Positions 1 through 14,608 of a stretch of 64,000 nt of DNA are shown here, one piece after another. Every line of letters begins with the position of its first letter. Position 1 is the stretch's first letter. The DNA comes from Aristolochia californica (taxonomy: Eukaryota > Streptophyta > Magnoliopsida > Piperales > Aristolochiaceae): positions 29,958,295 through 30,022,294 of the forward strand of contig JARWKL010000001.1 of NCBI GenBank assembly GCA_029961685.1, written 5' to 3'. The position numbers and the translations under genes are program-made. The notes below the pieces were generated by a model. The model searched no databases, was not told the DNA's origin, and worked only from the letters and a program-made list of their open reading frames with translations.

Positions 1-1965
1 ACATGTTTTAAAAATGGATATGCATTCTTGAAACATGATAAAGATGCAAATGAGCTATGGATCAAAAGCTTTTAAAGAGAATAACAAGCGCTCATTAAAT
101 TCTCAAGTGAACATGCGGTGGGAAATTTACCAGAGTCAAACAAGCCATTATTTTGCCCATTTACAAAACGATGACCTAACAATCATAGATGATTGTAAAT
201 TGATTTATCATGCGTAATAGGCTATATTTTTGTAATAAATGACTTATGGATTGGGGGCCAACGCTCAGTTAAAAATCCCCCGCCTCCCCCTTTTCCCGAC
301 GATTACAAAAACTAATATATAAAAAATAAAAAGACTGTACAATACCTAAAAATTATCGACACTCTTTGGAATTTCTCTCTCTACATTTGTGCATTGTGCA
401 TTTCCATTTTATATATATACTTTTTTCTTAAATCAAAACTTTGAGTTTTTGCTCTCCCTTCTTCCCGTAAACAAAAAAGGCAAAATGATCACAACAAAAT
501 GAAAATTTTAGAGTTTATGTATGGAAAAAATTTAAAACAATAGAAAATTTAAGTAAAGAAAATTTATTCACACACCGCAAATGAACACAAATGTTTGGTT
601 ATCCAAGTTTGGGCAATTCCACTTGTTCAACCCAAATTGCAGGGAATTTTATAAGAAAGTGATTTCTTCTACACATGTTTTAAAAATGGATTTGCATACT
701 TGAAACATGTTAAAGATGCAAATGACTTACAAATCCAAACCTTTTAATGAGAATAGAAAATGCTAATTAAATTCTCAAGTGAATGTGCTGTGAGATATTT
801 ACCTGAGTCAAACAAGCCATTATTTTGCCCATTTACAAAAAGTTGAACTAACAATCATAGATGATTGTAAAGTGATTTATCATACGTAACATGCTATAAT
901 TTTGTAAGAAATGACATATGGATTGGGAGACAACACTCAGTTAAAATTCCCCCGCCTCCCCCTTTTCACCACGATTCCAAAAACTAATATATAAAAACAA
1001 AACAAAGTTTACAATCCCTAAAAATTACAGACACTCTTTGGAATTATCTCTCTCTACATTTGTTCTTTGTTCATTTCCATTTTAGATGTATACTTTTTTC
1101 CTAAATCAAAACTTTCAGTTTTTGCTCTCCCTTCATCTCGTATACAAAAAAGGCAAATAGATCACAACAAAATGAAAATTTAAGAGTTTATGTATGGGAA
1201 AATTGTAAAGAAAATTTATTCGCACACCACAAATGAACACAAAAGTCTTGTTACACAAGTTTGGGAAATTCCACTAGTTTTACCCTAATAGCTTAGAATT
1301 TTCTAAGAAAGAGATTTCTACTGCACATGTTTTAACAATGGATATGCATGCTTGAAACATTGTAATGATGCAAATGACCTATGATCCAAACCTTTTAAAG
1401 AGAATAACAAACGCTCATTAAATTCTCAAGTGAACATGAGGTGGGATATTTTCCCGTCGAACAAGCCATTATTTTGCTCATTTACAAAAAGTTGACCCAA
1501 AAATCATAGATGATTGTAAAGTGAGTTATCAAGCTAACGGGCTATATTTTTGTACGAAATGACTTATGAATTCCGAGTCAATGCTCAGTAAAAAATCCCC
1601 CACCTCCCCCTTTTCCTGACGATTACAAAACCTAATATATAAAAACTAAAAAGAGTTTACCATCCTTAAAAATTATAGACACTCTTTAGAATTATCTCTC
1701 TCTACATTTGTGCATTGTGCATTTCCATTTTAAATGTATTATATTTTCTTAAATCAAAACTTTGAGATTTCGCACTCCCTTCATCCGGTAAAAAAAAAAG
1801 GTCAATAGATCACAAAAAATGAAAATTTAAGAGTTTATGTATGGAAAATTTTTTTAAAAACAACAAACATAAGTAAAGAAAATTGATTCGCACACCACAA
1901 ATGAACACAAAAGTTTTGTTCTCCAAGTTTGGGAAATGCCACAAGTTCAAACCTAATAGCTTGGA

Positions 1966-1975
1966 ATTTTATATG
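1966..1975 (+). other. Deletion junction, about 43 bp missing between M3 and M4
   Basis: GCTTGGAATTTT at the end of M3 runs straight into ATATGCATGC. The normal intervening segment, which contains AAGAAAGAGATTTCTTC and ACATGTTTTAAAAATGG, is absent. Only 1-3 bases of overlap are shared at the break. Confidence 0.85.
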
Positions 1976-2234
1976 CATGCTTGAAACATGTTAAAGATGA
2001 AAATGACCTATGGATCCAAACCTTTTAAGGAGAATAATAAACACTCATTAAATTCTCAAGTGAATATACGGTGGGATATTTGCCCGAGTCAAACAAACCA
2101 TTATTTTTCTCATTCACAAAAAGCTGACCTAAGAAACATAGATGAATGTAAAGTCATTTATCATGAGTAACGGGCTATATTTTTGTAAGAAATGATTAAT
2201 GGATTAGGCATCAACGCTCAGTTAAAAATCCCCC

Positions 2235-3560
2235 GCCTCCCCCTTTTCCCGACAATTGCAAAAACTAATATATAAAAACTAAAAAGAGTTTACAACCCCT
2301 AAAAATTGCAGGCACAGTTTGCTATTATCTCTCTCCACATTTTTGCATTGTGCATTTCTATTTTAGATGCTTTCTTTTTTTCTTAAATAAATTTTTTAAT
2401 TTTTCTCTCTGTCTTCATCCCATAATGAAAGAAGGCAAATAGATCACAACAAAATGAAAATATTAGAGTTTATATATAGAAAAAATTTAAAACAACAACA
2501 TATGTTAGTAAAGAAAATTTAATCGAACACCATAAATGAACACCAAAGTTTTGTTATCCATGTTTGGGAACTTCCACTAGTTCAACCCTAATAGCTATGA
2601 ATTTTATAAGAAAGAGATATCTTCTACAAATGTTTTAAAAATGTATATGCATGCTTGAAACATGTTAAAGATGCAAATGACCTATTGATCCAAACTTTTT
2701 AAAGAGAATAATAAACGCTCATTAAATTCTCATGTGAATGTGCGGTGGGATATTTACCCGAGTGAAACAAGCCATTATTTTGGCCATTTACAAAAACCTA
2801 ATCTAACAATCATAGATTCTTGTAAAGTGATTTATCATGCGTAACAGGCTATATTTTTTTAGGAAATGACTTGTCGATTGGGAGTCAACACTCTGTTAAA
2901 AATCCCCCGCCTCCCCCTTTTCCTGACAATTGCAAAAAATAATATATAAAAACTAAAAAGAGTTTACAACCCCTAAAAATTACAGGCACGGTTTGGAATT
3001 ATCTCTCTCCTCATTTGTGCATTGTGCATTTCCAGTTTAGATGCTTTCTTTTTTCTTAAATAAAATTTTTGATTTTTCTCTCTGTATTCATCCCATAAAG
3101 AAAGAAAGCAAATAGATCACAAAAAAATGAAAATATTAGAGTTTATGTATAGAAAAAATTTAAAACAACAACATATGTTAGGAAAGAAAATTTCATCGAA
3201 CACCATAAATGAACACCAAAGTTTTGTTATCCATGTTTTGGAACTTCCACTAGTTCAACCCTAATAGCTATGAATTTTATAAGAAAGAGATATCTTCTAC
3301 ACATGTTTTAAAAATGTATATGCATGCTTGAAACATGTTAAAGATGCAAATGACCTATGGATCCAATTTTTTTAAAGAGAATAACAAACGCTCATTAAAT
3401 TCTCATGTGAACATGCGGGGGGATATTTACCCAAGTGAAACAAGCCATTATTTTGTCCATTTACAAAAATCTGACCTAACAATCATAGATTATTGTAATG
3501 TGATTTATCATGCGTAACAGGCTATAGTTTTTTAGGAAATGACTTGTCAATTGGGAGTCA
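2235..3560 (+). repeat. Monomer-length tandem near-duplicate (M4 tail + M5 head, M5 tail + M6 head)
   Basis: About 2235-2890 and 2908-3560 share a set of variants absent from the consensus: GATGCTTTC instead of GATGTATAC, ACAACCCCTAAAAATT, ATCGAACACCATAAATG, CCATGTTT, GAACTTCCACTAG, GCTATGAATT, GATATCTTC and ATGTATATGC. By eye the tails differ at about 6% of positions, less than typical neighbours. They look like a single-monomer duplication more recent than most. Confidence 0.75.
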
Positions 3561-4006
3561 ACACTCTGTTAAAAATCCCCACTTCCCCCTTTTCCCGACG
3601 ATTGCAAAACCTGAGATATAAAAACTAAAAAGAACTTACAATTCCTAAAAACTACAGACACTCTTTGGAATTGTCTCTCTCTACGTTTGTACATTTTGCA
3701 TTTTCAATTTAGATGTATAATTTTTTCTTAAATCAAAACTTTGAAATTTCTCTCTCCTTTCATTCCATAAACAAAAAAGGCAAATAGGTCACAAGAAAAT
3801 GAAAAGTTTAGAGTTTTTGAATGGAAAAAAATTGAAAAAAACAACAAATATAAGTAAATAAATTTTATTCGCACACCACAAATGAACACAAAAGTTTTGT
3901 TTTCCAAGTTTAGGAAATTCCACTAGTTCACCCTAATTTGATGAAATTTTATAAGAAAGAGATTTCTCCTACACGTGTTTTAAAAATGTTTATGCCTGCT
4001 TGAAAC

Positions 4007-7000
4007 ATGTTAAAGATGCAAATGACCTATGGATTCCAACATTTTAAAGAGAATAACAAATGCTCATCAAATTCTCAAGTGAATGTGCAGTGGGATATAT
4101 ACACGAGTCAAACAAACCATTTTTTGCCTATTTTCAAAAAGCTGACCTAACTATCATAGATGATTGTAAAGTGATTTATCATACGTAATGGTCTATATTT
4201 TTTGTAAGAAATGACTCATGGATTGGGAGTCAACACTATGTTAAAAATCCCCCGCCTCCCTCTTTTCCCAACGATTGCAAAACCTAATATATAAAAACTA
4301 AAAACAGTTTACAATCCCTAAAAATTATAGACACTATTAGGAATTATCTCTCTCTACATTTGTGCAATGTGCATTTCCATTTTAAATGTATACTTTTTTC
4401 TTAAATAAGCACTTTGATTTTTTCACTCTCCCTTTATCCCATTAATAAAAAAGGCAAATACATCACAAAAAAATTAAAATTTTATAGTTTAGGTAAGGAA
4501 AAAATTTAAAACAAAAATAAATATAAATGTATAAAATTTATTCGCACACCACAAATGAACACAAAAAGTTTTTTATCCAAGTTTTTGAAATTCCACTAGT
4601 TCAACCCAAAAAGCTTGGAATTTTATAAGAAGGAGATTTCTTCTACATATGTTTTAAAAATGGATATGCATGCTTGAAACATGTTAAATATGTAAATGAC
4701 GTATGGATCCAAACCTTTCAAAAAGAATAACAAACGCTCATTAAATTCTCAACTGAACGTCCGATGGGATATTTACTCGAGTCAAACAAGCCATTATTTT
4801 GCCCATTTAAAAAAAGCTGACCTAGCAATCATAGATGATTGTAAAGTGATTTATCATGCGTAACGGGCTATATTTTTAAGAAATGACTTATGGATTGGGA
4901 GTCAACGATAAGTGAAAAATGCCTCGCCTCCCCCTTTCCTGACGATAGCAAACCTAATATATAAAAAATAAAAAGAGTTTAAAATCCCTAAAAATTACAG
5001 ACACCGTTTGGAATTATCTCTCTCAACATTTGGGCATTGTGCATTTCCTTTTTTGATTTATACTTTTTTATTTAATCAAAACATTGAGTTTTTCGCTCTC
5101 CCTTCATCCCGTAAACAAAAAAGGCAAATAGATCTCAACAAAATGAAAGTTTTAGAGTTTATATATGGAAAAAATTTAGAACAAAAACAATTATAAGGAA
5201 AGGAAATTGATCCGCACACCACAAATGAACACAAAAGTTTTGTTATATAAGTTTGGGAAATTCCACTAGTTCATCCCAAACAGGGTGAAATTTTATAAGA
5301 AAGAGATTTCTTCTACACATGTTTTAAAAATGGATATGCATGCTTGAAACATGTTAAAAAGATGCAAATGACCTATGGATCCAAATCTTTTAAAGAGAAT
5401 AACAAACGCTCTTTAAATTCTCAAGTGAATGTGCGGTGGGATATTTACCTGAGTGAAACAAGCCATTATTTTCCCCATTTACAAAAAGCTGCCTAACAAT
5501 CATAGATGATTGTAATGTGATTTATCATGTGTAACGGGCTATATTTTTGTAAGAAATGACTTATGGATTGGGGGTCAATGCTCAGTTAAAAATCCCTCAC
5601 CTCCCCCTTTTCCCGACGATTGAAAAAACTAATATATAAAAAGTAAAAATAGTTTACAATCCCTAAAAAATACAGATACTCTTTGGAATAATCTCTCTCT
5701 ACATTTGTGCATTGCGTATTTCCATTTTAGATGTATACTTTTTTCTTAAATCAAAACTTTGATTTTCGCTATCCCTTCATCCTGAATACAAAAAAGGCAA
5801 ATAGATCACAACAAAATGAAAATTTTAGAGTTTATGTATGGAAAAATTTAAAACAACAACAAATGTATGTTTCGAAAAAATTTTCACGCACCACAAATGA
5901 ACACAAATTTTTTTTAATCTAAGTTTGGGAAATTTCACTAGTTAAAACCTAATTGCCTATAATTTTATAAGAAAGAGATTTCTTCTACACATTTTCTAAC
6001 AGTGGATATGAATGCTTAAAACATGTTAAAGAGGCAAATGACCTATGGATCCAAACCTTTTAAAGAGAATAAAAAACACTCGTTAAATTCTCAAGTTAAC
6101 CTTCGGTGGGATAGTTACCCAAGAAGAACAAACCATTATTTTGCCCATTTACAAAAAGCTGCCTAACAATCATAGATGATTGTAATGTTATTTATCATGC
6201 ATAACGGGTTATATTTTTTATGAAATAACTTATGGATTGGAAGTCATAACACAGTTAAAAATCCCCCGCCTCCCCCTTTTCCCTACAATTGTAAAACCTA
6301 ATATAAAAACAAAAAAAAATTTACAAACCCTAAAAATTAGAGACATTCTTTGGAATTATCTCTCTCTACATTTGTGCATTGTGCATGTAAATTTTAGATG
6401 TATACTTTTTTCTTAAAAAAAAACTTTGAGATTTCGCTCTCCCTTCATCCCGTAAACAAAAAAGGCAAATAGATCGCAACAAAATGAAAATTTGAGAGAT
6501 TATGAATGGAAAAAATTTAAAGAAACTACAAATATAAGTAAATAAAATTTATTCACACATAGAAAATGAACACAAAAGTTTTGTTATCCAAGTTTGGGAA
6601 ATTCCACTAGTTTAACCCTAATAGCTTGGAATTTTATAAGAAAGAGATTTCTTCTACAGATGTTTTAAAAATTTTTATGGATGCTTGAAACATGTTAAAT
6701 ATGAAAATATCCTATGGATCTAAAAATTTTTAAAGAGAATATCAAACACTCATTAAATTCTCAAGTGAATGTGCGGTGGGAAATTTACCCGAGTCAAACA
6801 AGCCATTATTCTGCCCATTATGAAAAAGTTGACCTAACAATCATAGATGCCTATAAAGTATTTTATCATGCGTAATGGGCTATATTTTTTTAAGAAATGA
6901 CTTATGGATTGGGAGTCAATCATAGATTTCTCCGCCTCCCCCTTTTAACAACGATTGCAAAACCTATGCTATAAAAACTAAAAAGAGCTTACAATCCCTA

Positions 7001-8034
7001 AAAACTACTGACACTCTTCGGAATTATCTCTCTATAAATTTATGCTTTGTACCTTTCCATTTTAGATGTTTACTTTTTTCTTAAATTAAAAACTTTGAGA
7101 TTTTGCTCTCCCTTCATCCCGTAAACAAAAAAGGCAAATAGATCACAACAAAATGAAATATTTTAGAGTTTATGTAAGGAAAAAATTAAAAACTACAATA
7201 AATATAAGTAGTGAAAATTTATTCGCACACCACAAATGAACACAAAAGTTTTTTTATCCAAGTTTGGGAAATTTCAATAGTTCAACACTAATAGGTTGGA
7301 ATTTTTTAAGAAAGAGATTTCTACTACACATGTTTTAAAAATGGATATGCAAGCTAGAAACATGTTAAAGATGCAAATGATCTATGGATCCAAACCTTTT
7401 TTAAAATAATAAAAAACGCTCATTAAACTCCCAGGTGAATGTGCGGTGGAAAATTTTCCTGAGTCAAACAAGCTATTATTTTGCCCATTGACAAAAAGCT
7501 GACCTAACAATCATAGATCATTATAAAGGGATTTATCATGAGTAACGGGCTATATTTTGGTAAGAAATGACTTATGGATTGCGTGTCAATGCTCTGTTAA
7601 AAATCCCCCGCCTCCCCCTTTTCCCGACAGTTGAAAAACTAATATATAAAAACTAAAAACCATTTACAATCCCTAAAAATTACAGAAACTCTTTCGAATT
7701 ATATCTCTCTAAATTTGTGCATTGTGCATTTCAATTTTACATGTATACTTTTTTCTTAAATCAAAACTTTGAGATTTCGCTCTCCCTTCATCCCGTAAAA
7801 AAAAAAAAGGCAACTAGATCACAAAATATGAAAATTTAGATTTTTTGTATGGAAAAAATTGAAAACAACAACAAATATAAGTAAAGAAAATTTATTCGCA
7901 CACCACAAATGAACACAAAAGTTTTGTTAACCAAGTTTAGGAAATTCCACTAGTTCAACCCTAATAGGAAGGAATTTTATAAGAAAGAGATTTCTTCTAC
8001 AAGTGTTTTAAAAATGTTTATGCATGCTTGAAAC
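4007..8034 (+). repeat. Six-monomer block M7-M12
   Basis: Anchors are at 4007, 4681, 5351, 6023, 6692 and 7362, all of full length. The order of diagnostic variants recurs from 8035 on. M7 has AAACCATTTTTTGCC and ACTATCATAG. M8 has CTCGAGTCAAAC, GACCTAGCAATC and AAGTGAAAAATGCC. M9 has GAGTGAAACAAGCC and AAGCTGCCTAACAATC. M10 has CCCTACAATTGTAAAACC. M11 has AAAACTACTGACACTC and GATGTTTAC. M12 has ATGCTAGAAACATG or a close form and ATAGATCATTATAAAG. Confidence 0.85.
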
Positions 8035-11000
8035 ATGTTAAAGATGCAAATAACCTATGGATCAAAACCTTTTAAAGAAAATAACAAACGCTCCTTGAAT
8101 TCTCAAGTGAATGTTCAGTGGGATATTTACCCGAGTAGAACAAACCATTTTTTGGCCCATTTTCAAAAAGCTGACCAAACTATCATAGATGATTGTAAAG
8201 TGATTTGTCATGCGTAACAGGCTATATTTTTGTAAGAAATGACTAATAGATTGGGAGTCAATGCTATGTTAAACACCCCCCCGCCTCCCTCTTTTCCCAA
8301 TGATTGCAAAACCTAATATATAAAAACTAAAAAGAGTTTACAATCCCTAAAAATTATAGACACTCTTAGGAATTATCTCTCTCTACATTTGACCGTAGTG
8401 CATTTCCATTTGAATTGTGTACTTTTTTCTTAAATCAACACTTTGAGTTTTCGCTTTCCCTTCTTCCCGTACACAAAAAAGGCAAATACATCACAAAAAA
8501 ATTAAAGTTTTAGAGTTTAGGTAAGGAAAAAATTTAAAACAACAATAAATATAAGTGTAGAAAATTTATTCACACACCACAAATGAGCACAAAAGTTTTT
8601 TTATCCAAGTTTTTGAAATTCCACTAGTTCAACCCAAATAGCTTGGAATTTTATAAGAAAGAGATTTCTTCTACAAATGTTTTAAAAATGGATATGCATG
8701 CTTCAAACATTTTAAAGATGCAAATGACCTATGGATCCAAACCTTTCAAAGAGATTAACAAATGCTCATTAAAATCTCATGTGAACATCCGGTGGGATAT
8801 TTACTCGAGTCAAACAAGCCAATATTTTGCCGATTTATAAAAAGCTGACCTAGCAATCATAGATGATTGTAAAGTGATTTATCATGCGTAAAGGGCTATA
8901 TTTTTAAGAAATGACTTATGGATTGGGAGTCAATGCTAAATGAAAAATGCCCCGCCTCCCCCTATTCCCGACGATAGCAAAACCTAATATATAAAAACTA
9001 AAAAGAGTTTACAATCCCTAAAAATTATAGACACTCTTTGGAATTATCTCTCTCAAAATTTGGTCATTATACATTTCCTTTTTAGATTTATATTTTTTTC
9101 TTAAATCAAAACTTTGAGTTTTCGCTCTCCCTTCATCCCGTAAACAAAAAAGGAAAATAGATCACAATAAAATGAAAGTTTTAGAGTTTATATATGGAAA
9201 ATATTTAAAACAACAACCAATATAAGGACAAGAAATTTATTCGCACACCACAAATGAACACAAAATTTTTGTTATACAAGTTTGGGAAATTCTACTAGTT
9301 CAACCCTAACAGGGTGGAATTTTATAAGAAAGAGATTTCTTCTACAAATGTTTTAAAAATGGATACGCATGTTTGAAACATGTTAAAGAAGAAAATGACC
9401 TATGGATCCAAATCTTTTAAATAGAATAACAAATGCTCTTTAAATTCTCAAGTGAACGTGCGGTGGGATATTTACCCGAGTGAAACAAGCCATTGTTTTG
9501 CCCATTTACAAAAAGCTGCCTAACAATCATAGATGATTGTAATGTGAATTATCATGCGAAATGGGCTATATTTTTGTAAGAAATGACTTATGGATTTTTC
9601 CTACACATGTTTTAAAAATGGATATGCATGCTTGAAACATGTTCAAGATGCAAATGACCTATGGATCCAACCCTTTTAAAGAGAATGACAAACGCTGATT
9701 AAATTCTCAGGTGACAGTGTGGTGGGATATTTACTCGAGTCAAACAAGCCATTATTTTTCCCATTAATAAAAAGCTGACCTAACAATCATAGATGATTTT
9801 AAAGTGATTTATCATGTGTAACGGGCTATATTTTTTAAGAAATGACTTAAGGATTGGGAGTCAACTCTCAGTTAAAAATCCCCCGCCTCCCTCATTTCCC
9901 AGCGACTGCAAAACCTAATTTATAAAAACTGAAAAGAGTTTACAATCCCTAAAAATTATAGACACTCAATGGAATTATCTATCTCTACATTTATGCATTG
10001 TGCATTTCCATTTTAGATGTATACTTTTTTCTTAAATTAAAACTTTAATTTTTCTCTCTCTCTCTTCATCCCGTAAACAAAAAAGGCAAATACATCACAA
10101 AAAAACGAAAATTTCAGAGTTTATGTAAGGAAAAAATTTAAAACAACATCAAATATAAGTAAATAAAATTTTTTCCCACACCACAATTGAACACAAAAGT
10201 TTTGTTTTCCAAGTTTGTGAAATTCCACTAGTTCAACCCTAATTGAGAGTAATTTTATAAGAAATAGATTTCTTTTGCACATGCTTTAAAAACTGACATG
10301 CATGCTTGTTAAAGATGCAAACGACCTATTATTCCAAACCTTTTAAACAGAATAAGAAACGCTCATTAAATTCTCAAGTGAACGTGTGGTGAGATATTTA
10401 CCCGAGTCAAACAAGCAATTATTTTGCCCATTTACAAAAAGCTGACCTAACAGTCATAAATGATTTTAAAGTGATTTATCATGTGTAATGGGCTATATTT
10501 TTGTAAGAAATGACTTATGGATTGGGAGTCACCGCTCATTTAAAAATCCCCCGCCACCCCCATTTCCCTACAATTGTAAAACCTAATATATAAAAACTTA
10601 AAAGAGTTTACAAACCCTAAAATTACAGACACTCTTCGGAATTATCTCACTCTACATTTGTGCATTGTAAATTTCCATTTTAGATGTATACTTTTTTCAT
10701 AAATCAAAACTTTAAGATTTCCCTCTCCCTTCATTCTGTAAACAAAAAAGACAAAATAGAACCCAAAAAAATGAAAATTTTAGAGTTTTGTATGGAAAAA
10801 ATTTAAAACAACAAAAATTATAAACAAAGAAATTTTATTTGCACACCACAAATGAACACAGAAGTTTTGTTATCCAAGTTTTGGAAATTCCACTAATTCA
10901 ACCCTAATAGCTTGAAATTTTATAAGAGAGAGATTTCTTCTACTCATGTTTTAAAAATGTTTATGCATGCTTGAAACATGTTAAAGATGAAAATGACCTA

Positions 11001-14000
11001 TGGATCCAAACATTTTTAATGAGAATAACAAACACTCATTAAATTCTGAAGTGAATGTGTGGTGGGAAATTTACCCGAGTCAAACAAGCCACTATTTTGC
11101 CCATTTTAAAAAAGCCGACATAACAATCATAGATGACTATAAAGTCATTTATCATACGTAGTGGGCTATATTTTTGTAAGAAATGACTTATGGATTGGGC
11201 GTCAACACTCATTTAAAATCCCCTGCCTACCCTTTTCCCGTCGATTGCAAAACCTGGGATATAAAAAATAAAAAGAGCTTGCAATCCCTAAAAACTACTG
11301 ACACTCTTTGGAATTATCTATCTCTACATTAGTGCTTTGTGCCATTCCATTTTAGATGTTTACTTTTTTCATAAATCAAAACTTTGAGATTTCGCTCTCC
11401 CTTCATCCCGTAAACAAAAACGATAAATAGATCACAACAAAATGAAATATTTTAGAGTTTATGTATGGAAAAAATTTTAAACTACAAAAAATATAAGTAG
11501 TGAAAATTTATTCGCATACCACAAATGAACACAAAATTTTTGTTATCCAAGTTTGGGAAATTTCAATAGTTCAGCACTAATAGGTTGGAATTTTATAGGA
11601 AAGAGATTTCTACTACACATGCTTTAAAATGGATATGCATGCTAGAAACATGTTAAAGCTGCAAATGACCTATGGATCCAAACCGTTTTAAAGAGAATAA
11701 CAAACGCTCATTAAATTCTCAAGTGAATGTGTGGTGGGAAATTTACCTAAGTCAAATAAGTCATTATTTTGCCCATTGACAAAAAGCTGACCTAACAATC
11801 ATAGATCATTATAAAGTGATTTCTCATGCGTAACGGGCTATATTTTTGTAAGAAATGACATATGGATTGTGAGTCAATGCTCAGTTAAAAATCCCCTACC
11901 TCCCCCTTTTCCCGACAATTACAAAAACTAATATATAAAAAGTAAAAAGAGTTTACAATCCGTAAAAATTATAGACACTCTTTCGAATTATATCTCTCTA
12001 CATTTGTGCCTTGTGCATTTCCATTTTACATGTATATTTTTTTCTTAAATAAAAACATTGAGATTTGGCTCTCCCTTCATCCCGTAAACAAAAAAGGCAA
12101 TTAGATCACAACAAAATGAAAATTTTAGAGTTTGTGTATGGAAAAAATTTAAAACAAAGAAAACTATAAGTAAATAAAATTTATTCGCACACCATAATTG
12201 AACACAAAAGTTTTGTTATCCAAGTTTGGGAAATTCCACTAGTTCAACCCTAATTGCTTGGAATTTTATCAGAAGGATTTTCTTCTACACATGTTATGAA
12301 AATGGATAGGAATGCTTGAAACATGCTAAATATGAAAATGACCTATGGAGCAAAACTTTTTAAAGAGAATAAAAAACGCTCTTTAAATTCTTAAGTGAAC
12401 GTGTAGTGGGATACTTACCCAAGTCAAACAAGCCATTATTTTTCCCATCCACAAAAAGCTGACCTAACAATCATAGATGATTGTAAAGTGAGTTATCATG
12501 CATAACGGGCTATATTTTTTTGAGAAATTACTTATGGATTGCGAGTCAATGCTCAATTAAAAATCCCCCGCCTCCCCCTTTTCCCGACTATTGCAAAAAC
12601 TAATATATTAAATCTAAAAAGAGTTAACAATCCCTAAAAATTACAGACACTCTTTGGAATTATATTACTCAATATTTGTTCATTCTGCATTTCCATTTTA
12701 CATGTATACTTTTTTCTTAAATCAAAACTTTGAGATTTCACTCTCCCTTCATCCTGAAAACAAAAAAGGCAAATAGATCAACACAAAATGAAAATTTTAG
12801 AGTTTATGTTTGGAAAAAATTTAAAACAACAACAAATATAAGTAAAGAAAATTTATTTTCAACCCACAATTGAACACAAAAATTTTGTTGACCAATTTTC
12901 GGAAATTCAACTAGTTTAACCCTAATGGCTTGGAGTTTCATAAGATAGAGATTTTTTCTACACATGTTTTAAAAATGAATATGCCAGCTTGAAACATGAT
13001 AAAGATGCAAAAAACCTACGGATCCAAACTTTTTAAAGAGAATAACAAACTCTCTTTAAATTCTCATGTGAACGTGCAGTGGGATATTTACCTGAGTCAA
13101 ACTAGCCATTATTTTGCCCATTCAAAAAAACCTGACCTAACAATCAAAGATGATTGTAAAGTGATTTATCATGCGTAACGGGCTATATTTTTTGTATGAA
13201 ATGACTTATGGATTGGGAGTCAACGCTCAATTAAAAATCCCCCGCCTCCCCCTTTTCCCAACGTTTTCAAAAACTAATATATAAAAACTAAAAATAGTTT
13301 CAAATCCCTAAAAATTACAGACACTCTTTGGAATTATCTCTCTCAACAATTGTGCATTGTTCATTTTCATTTTTGATGTATACTTGTTTATTAAATCAAA
13401 ACTTAGAGTTTTCGCTCTCCCTTCATCCCGTAAACAAAAAAGGCAAAAATATCACAACTAAATGAAATTTTTAGAGTTTATGTATGGAAAAAATTTAAAA
13501 CAACAACAAATGTAAGTTAGAAAAATTTATTCGCACACCACAAATGAACACAAAAGTTTTGTTATCCTAGTTTGGGAAATTCCACTAGTTCCTTCCTAAG
13601 AGATTTGAATTTTATAAGAAAGAGATTTCTTCTACACATGTTTTAAAAATGGATATGCATCCTTGAAACATGTACAAGATGCAAATGACCTATGGATCCA
13701 AACCTTTTAAAGAGAATAACAAACACTCATTAAATTCTCAAGTGATTGTGCGATGGGATATTTACCCAAGTCAAACAAGCCATTATTTTGCCCATTCACA
13801 AAAAGCTGACCTAACAATCATTGATGAATGTAAAGTGATTTATCATGCGTAACATATTATATTTTTTAAGAAATGACATATGGATTGGGACTCAACGCTT
13901 GGTTAAAAATCCCTCGCCTCCCTATTTTCCCGACGATTACAAAACCAAATATATAAAAACTAAAAAGAGTTAACCATCACTAAAAATTACAGAGACTCTT

Positions 14001-14339
14001 TGGAATTATCTCTCTCTACATTCGTGCATTGTGCATTTCCAATTTAGATGTATACTTTTTTCTTAAAGCACAACTTTGAGTTTTCTCTCTCCCTTCATAC
14101 CGTAAACAAAAAACTCAAATAGATCACAACAAAATGAAAATTTTAGAGTTTATGTAAGGAAAACACTTAAAACAACAACAAAAATAAGTAAAGATAATTT
14201 ATTCGCACACCACAAATGAAAAAAAAAGTTTTGTTATCCAAGTTTCTGAAATTCCACTACTTCAACCCTAGTAGCTTGGAATTTTATAAGAAAGATTTCT
14301 TCTACACATGTTTTAAAAATGGATATGCATGATTGGAAC
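8035..14339 (+). repeat. Monomers M13-M22, second copy of the M7-M12 order plus M20-M22
   Basis: Anchors are at 8035, 8709, 9380, 9639, 10308 (virtual, because AAACATG is deleted), 10978, 11650, 12323, 12996 and 13670. M13, M14 and M15 match M7, M8 and M9 at an offset of 4028-4029 bp. M17, M18 and M19 match M10, M11 and M12 at 4285-4288 bp. The offset change comes from the extra remnant between 9380 and 9639. M20-M22 are matched later by M33-M35. Confidence 0.85.
9591..9605 (+). other. Large deletion junction: M15 truncated to 259 bp
   Basis: The M15 sequence GACTTATGGATT passes directly into TTTCCTACACATG of the next copy. About 410 bp is missing: the C-rich tract, the TATA-like motif and the whole A-rich half. 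GATT is present near both breakpoints in intact monomers, so joining at short homology is plausible. Confidence 0.88.
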
Positions 14340-14597
14340 TAGTTAAAGATGCAAATGTCTTATGGATCCAAACCTTTTAAAGATAATAACAAACACTCAT
14401 TAAATTCTCGAGTGAACGTGCGGTGGGATATTTACTCGTCTCGAACAAGCCATTATTTTGCTCATTTACAAAAAGCTGACGTTATAATAATAGATTATTG
14501 TAAAGTTACTTATCATGCGTAACGGGCTATATTTTTGTAAGAAATGACTTACGAATTGCGAGTCGATGATCAGTTAAAAATCCCCTTCCTCCCCCTT

Positions 14598-14608
14598 TTC
14601 CCAAATAT
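14598..14608 (+). other. Deletion junction in M23, about 245 bp missing
   Basis: CTCCCCCTTTTCCC of the C-rich tract joins AAATATATAAGTAGAGG, which belongs to the A-rich end of the monomer. The TATA-like motif and the CT-rich middle are lost. Confidence 0.85.

Larger units (their letters stand above)
1..4006 (+). repeat. Monomers M1-M6 plus the tail of a preceding copy
   Basis: Anchors are at 35, 707, 1359, 1988, 2662 and 3335. The M2-M3 spacing is 652 bp because about 20 bp of the A-rich stretch is missing near 1200. The M3-M4 spacing is 629 bp because of the deletion at 1970. M4, M5 and M6 share private variants (see the duplication entry). The M6 tail carries CCTGAGATATAAAAACT, a variant seen again in the M27 remnant. 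Confidence 0.93.

Noticed and set aside
35..217. Open frames of 60-95 codons at monomer heads (for example 35-217, 12996-13178, 59048-59230) as small protein genes
   Set aside because: They recur once per monomer in the same phase, are broken by stops or frameshifts in about three quarters of copies, show no constraint by eye, and have no promoter or gene context. They are part of the satellite.
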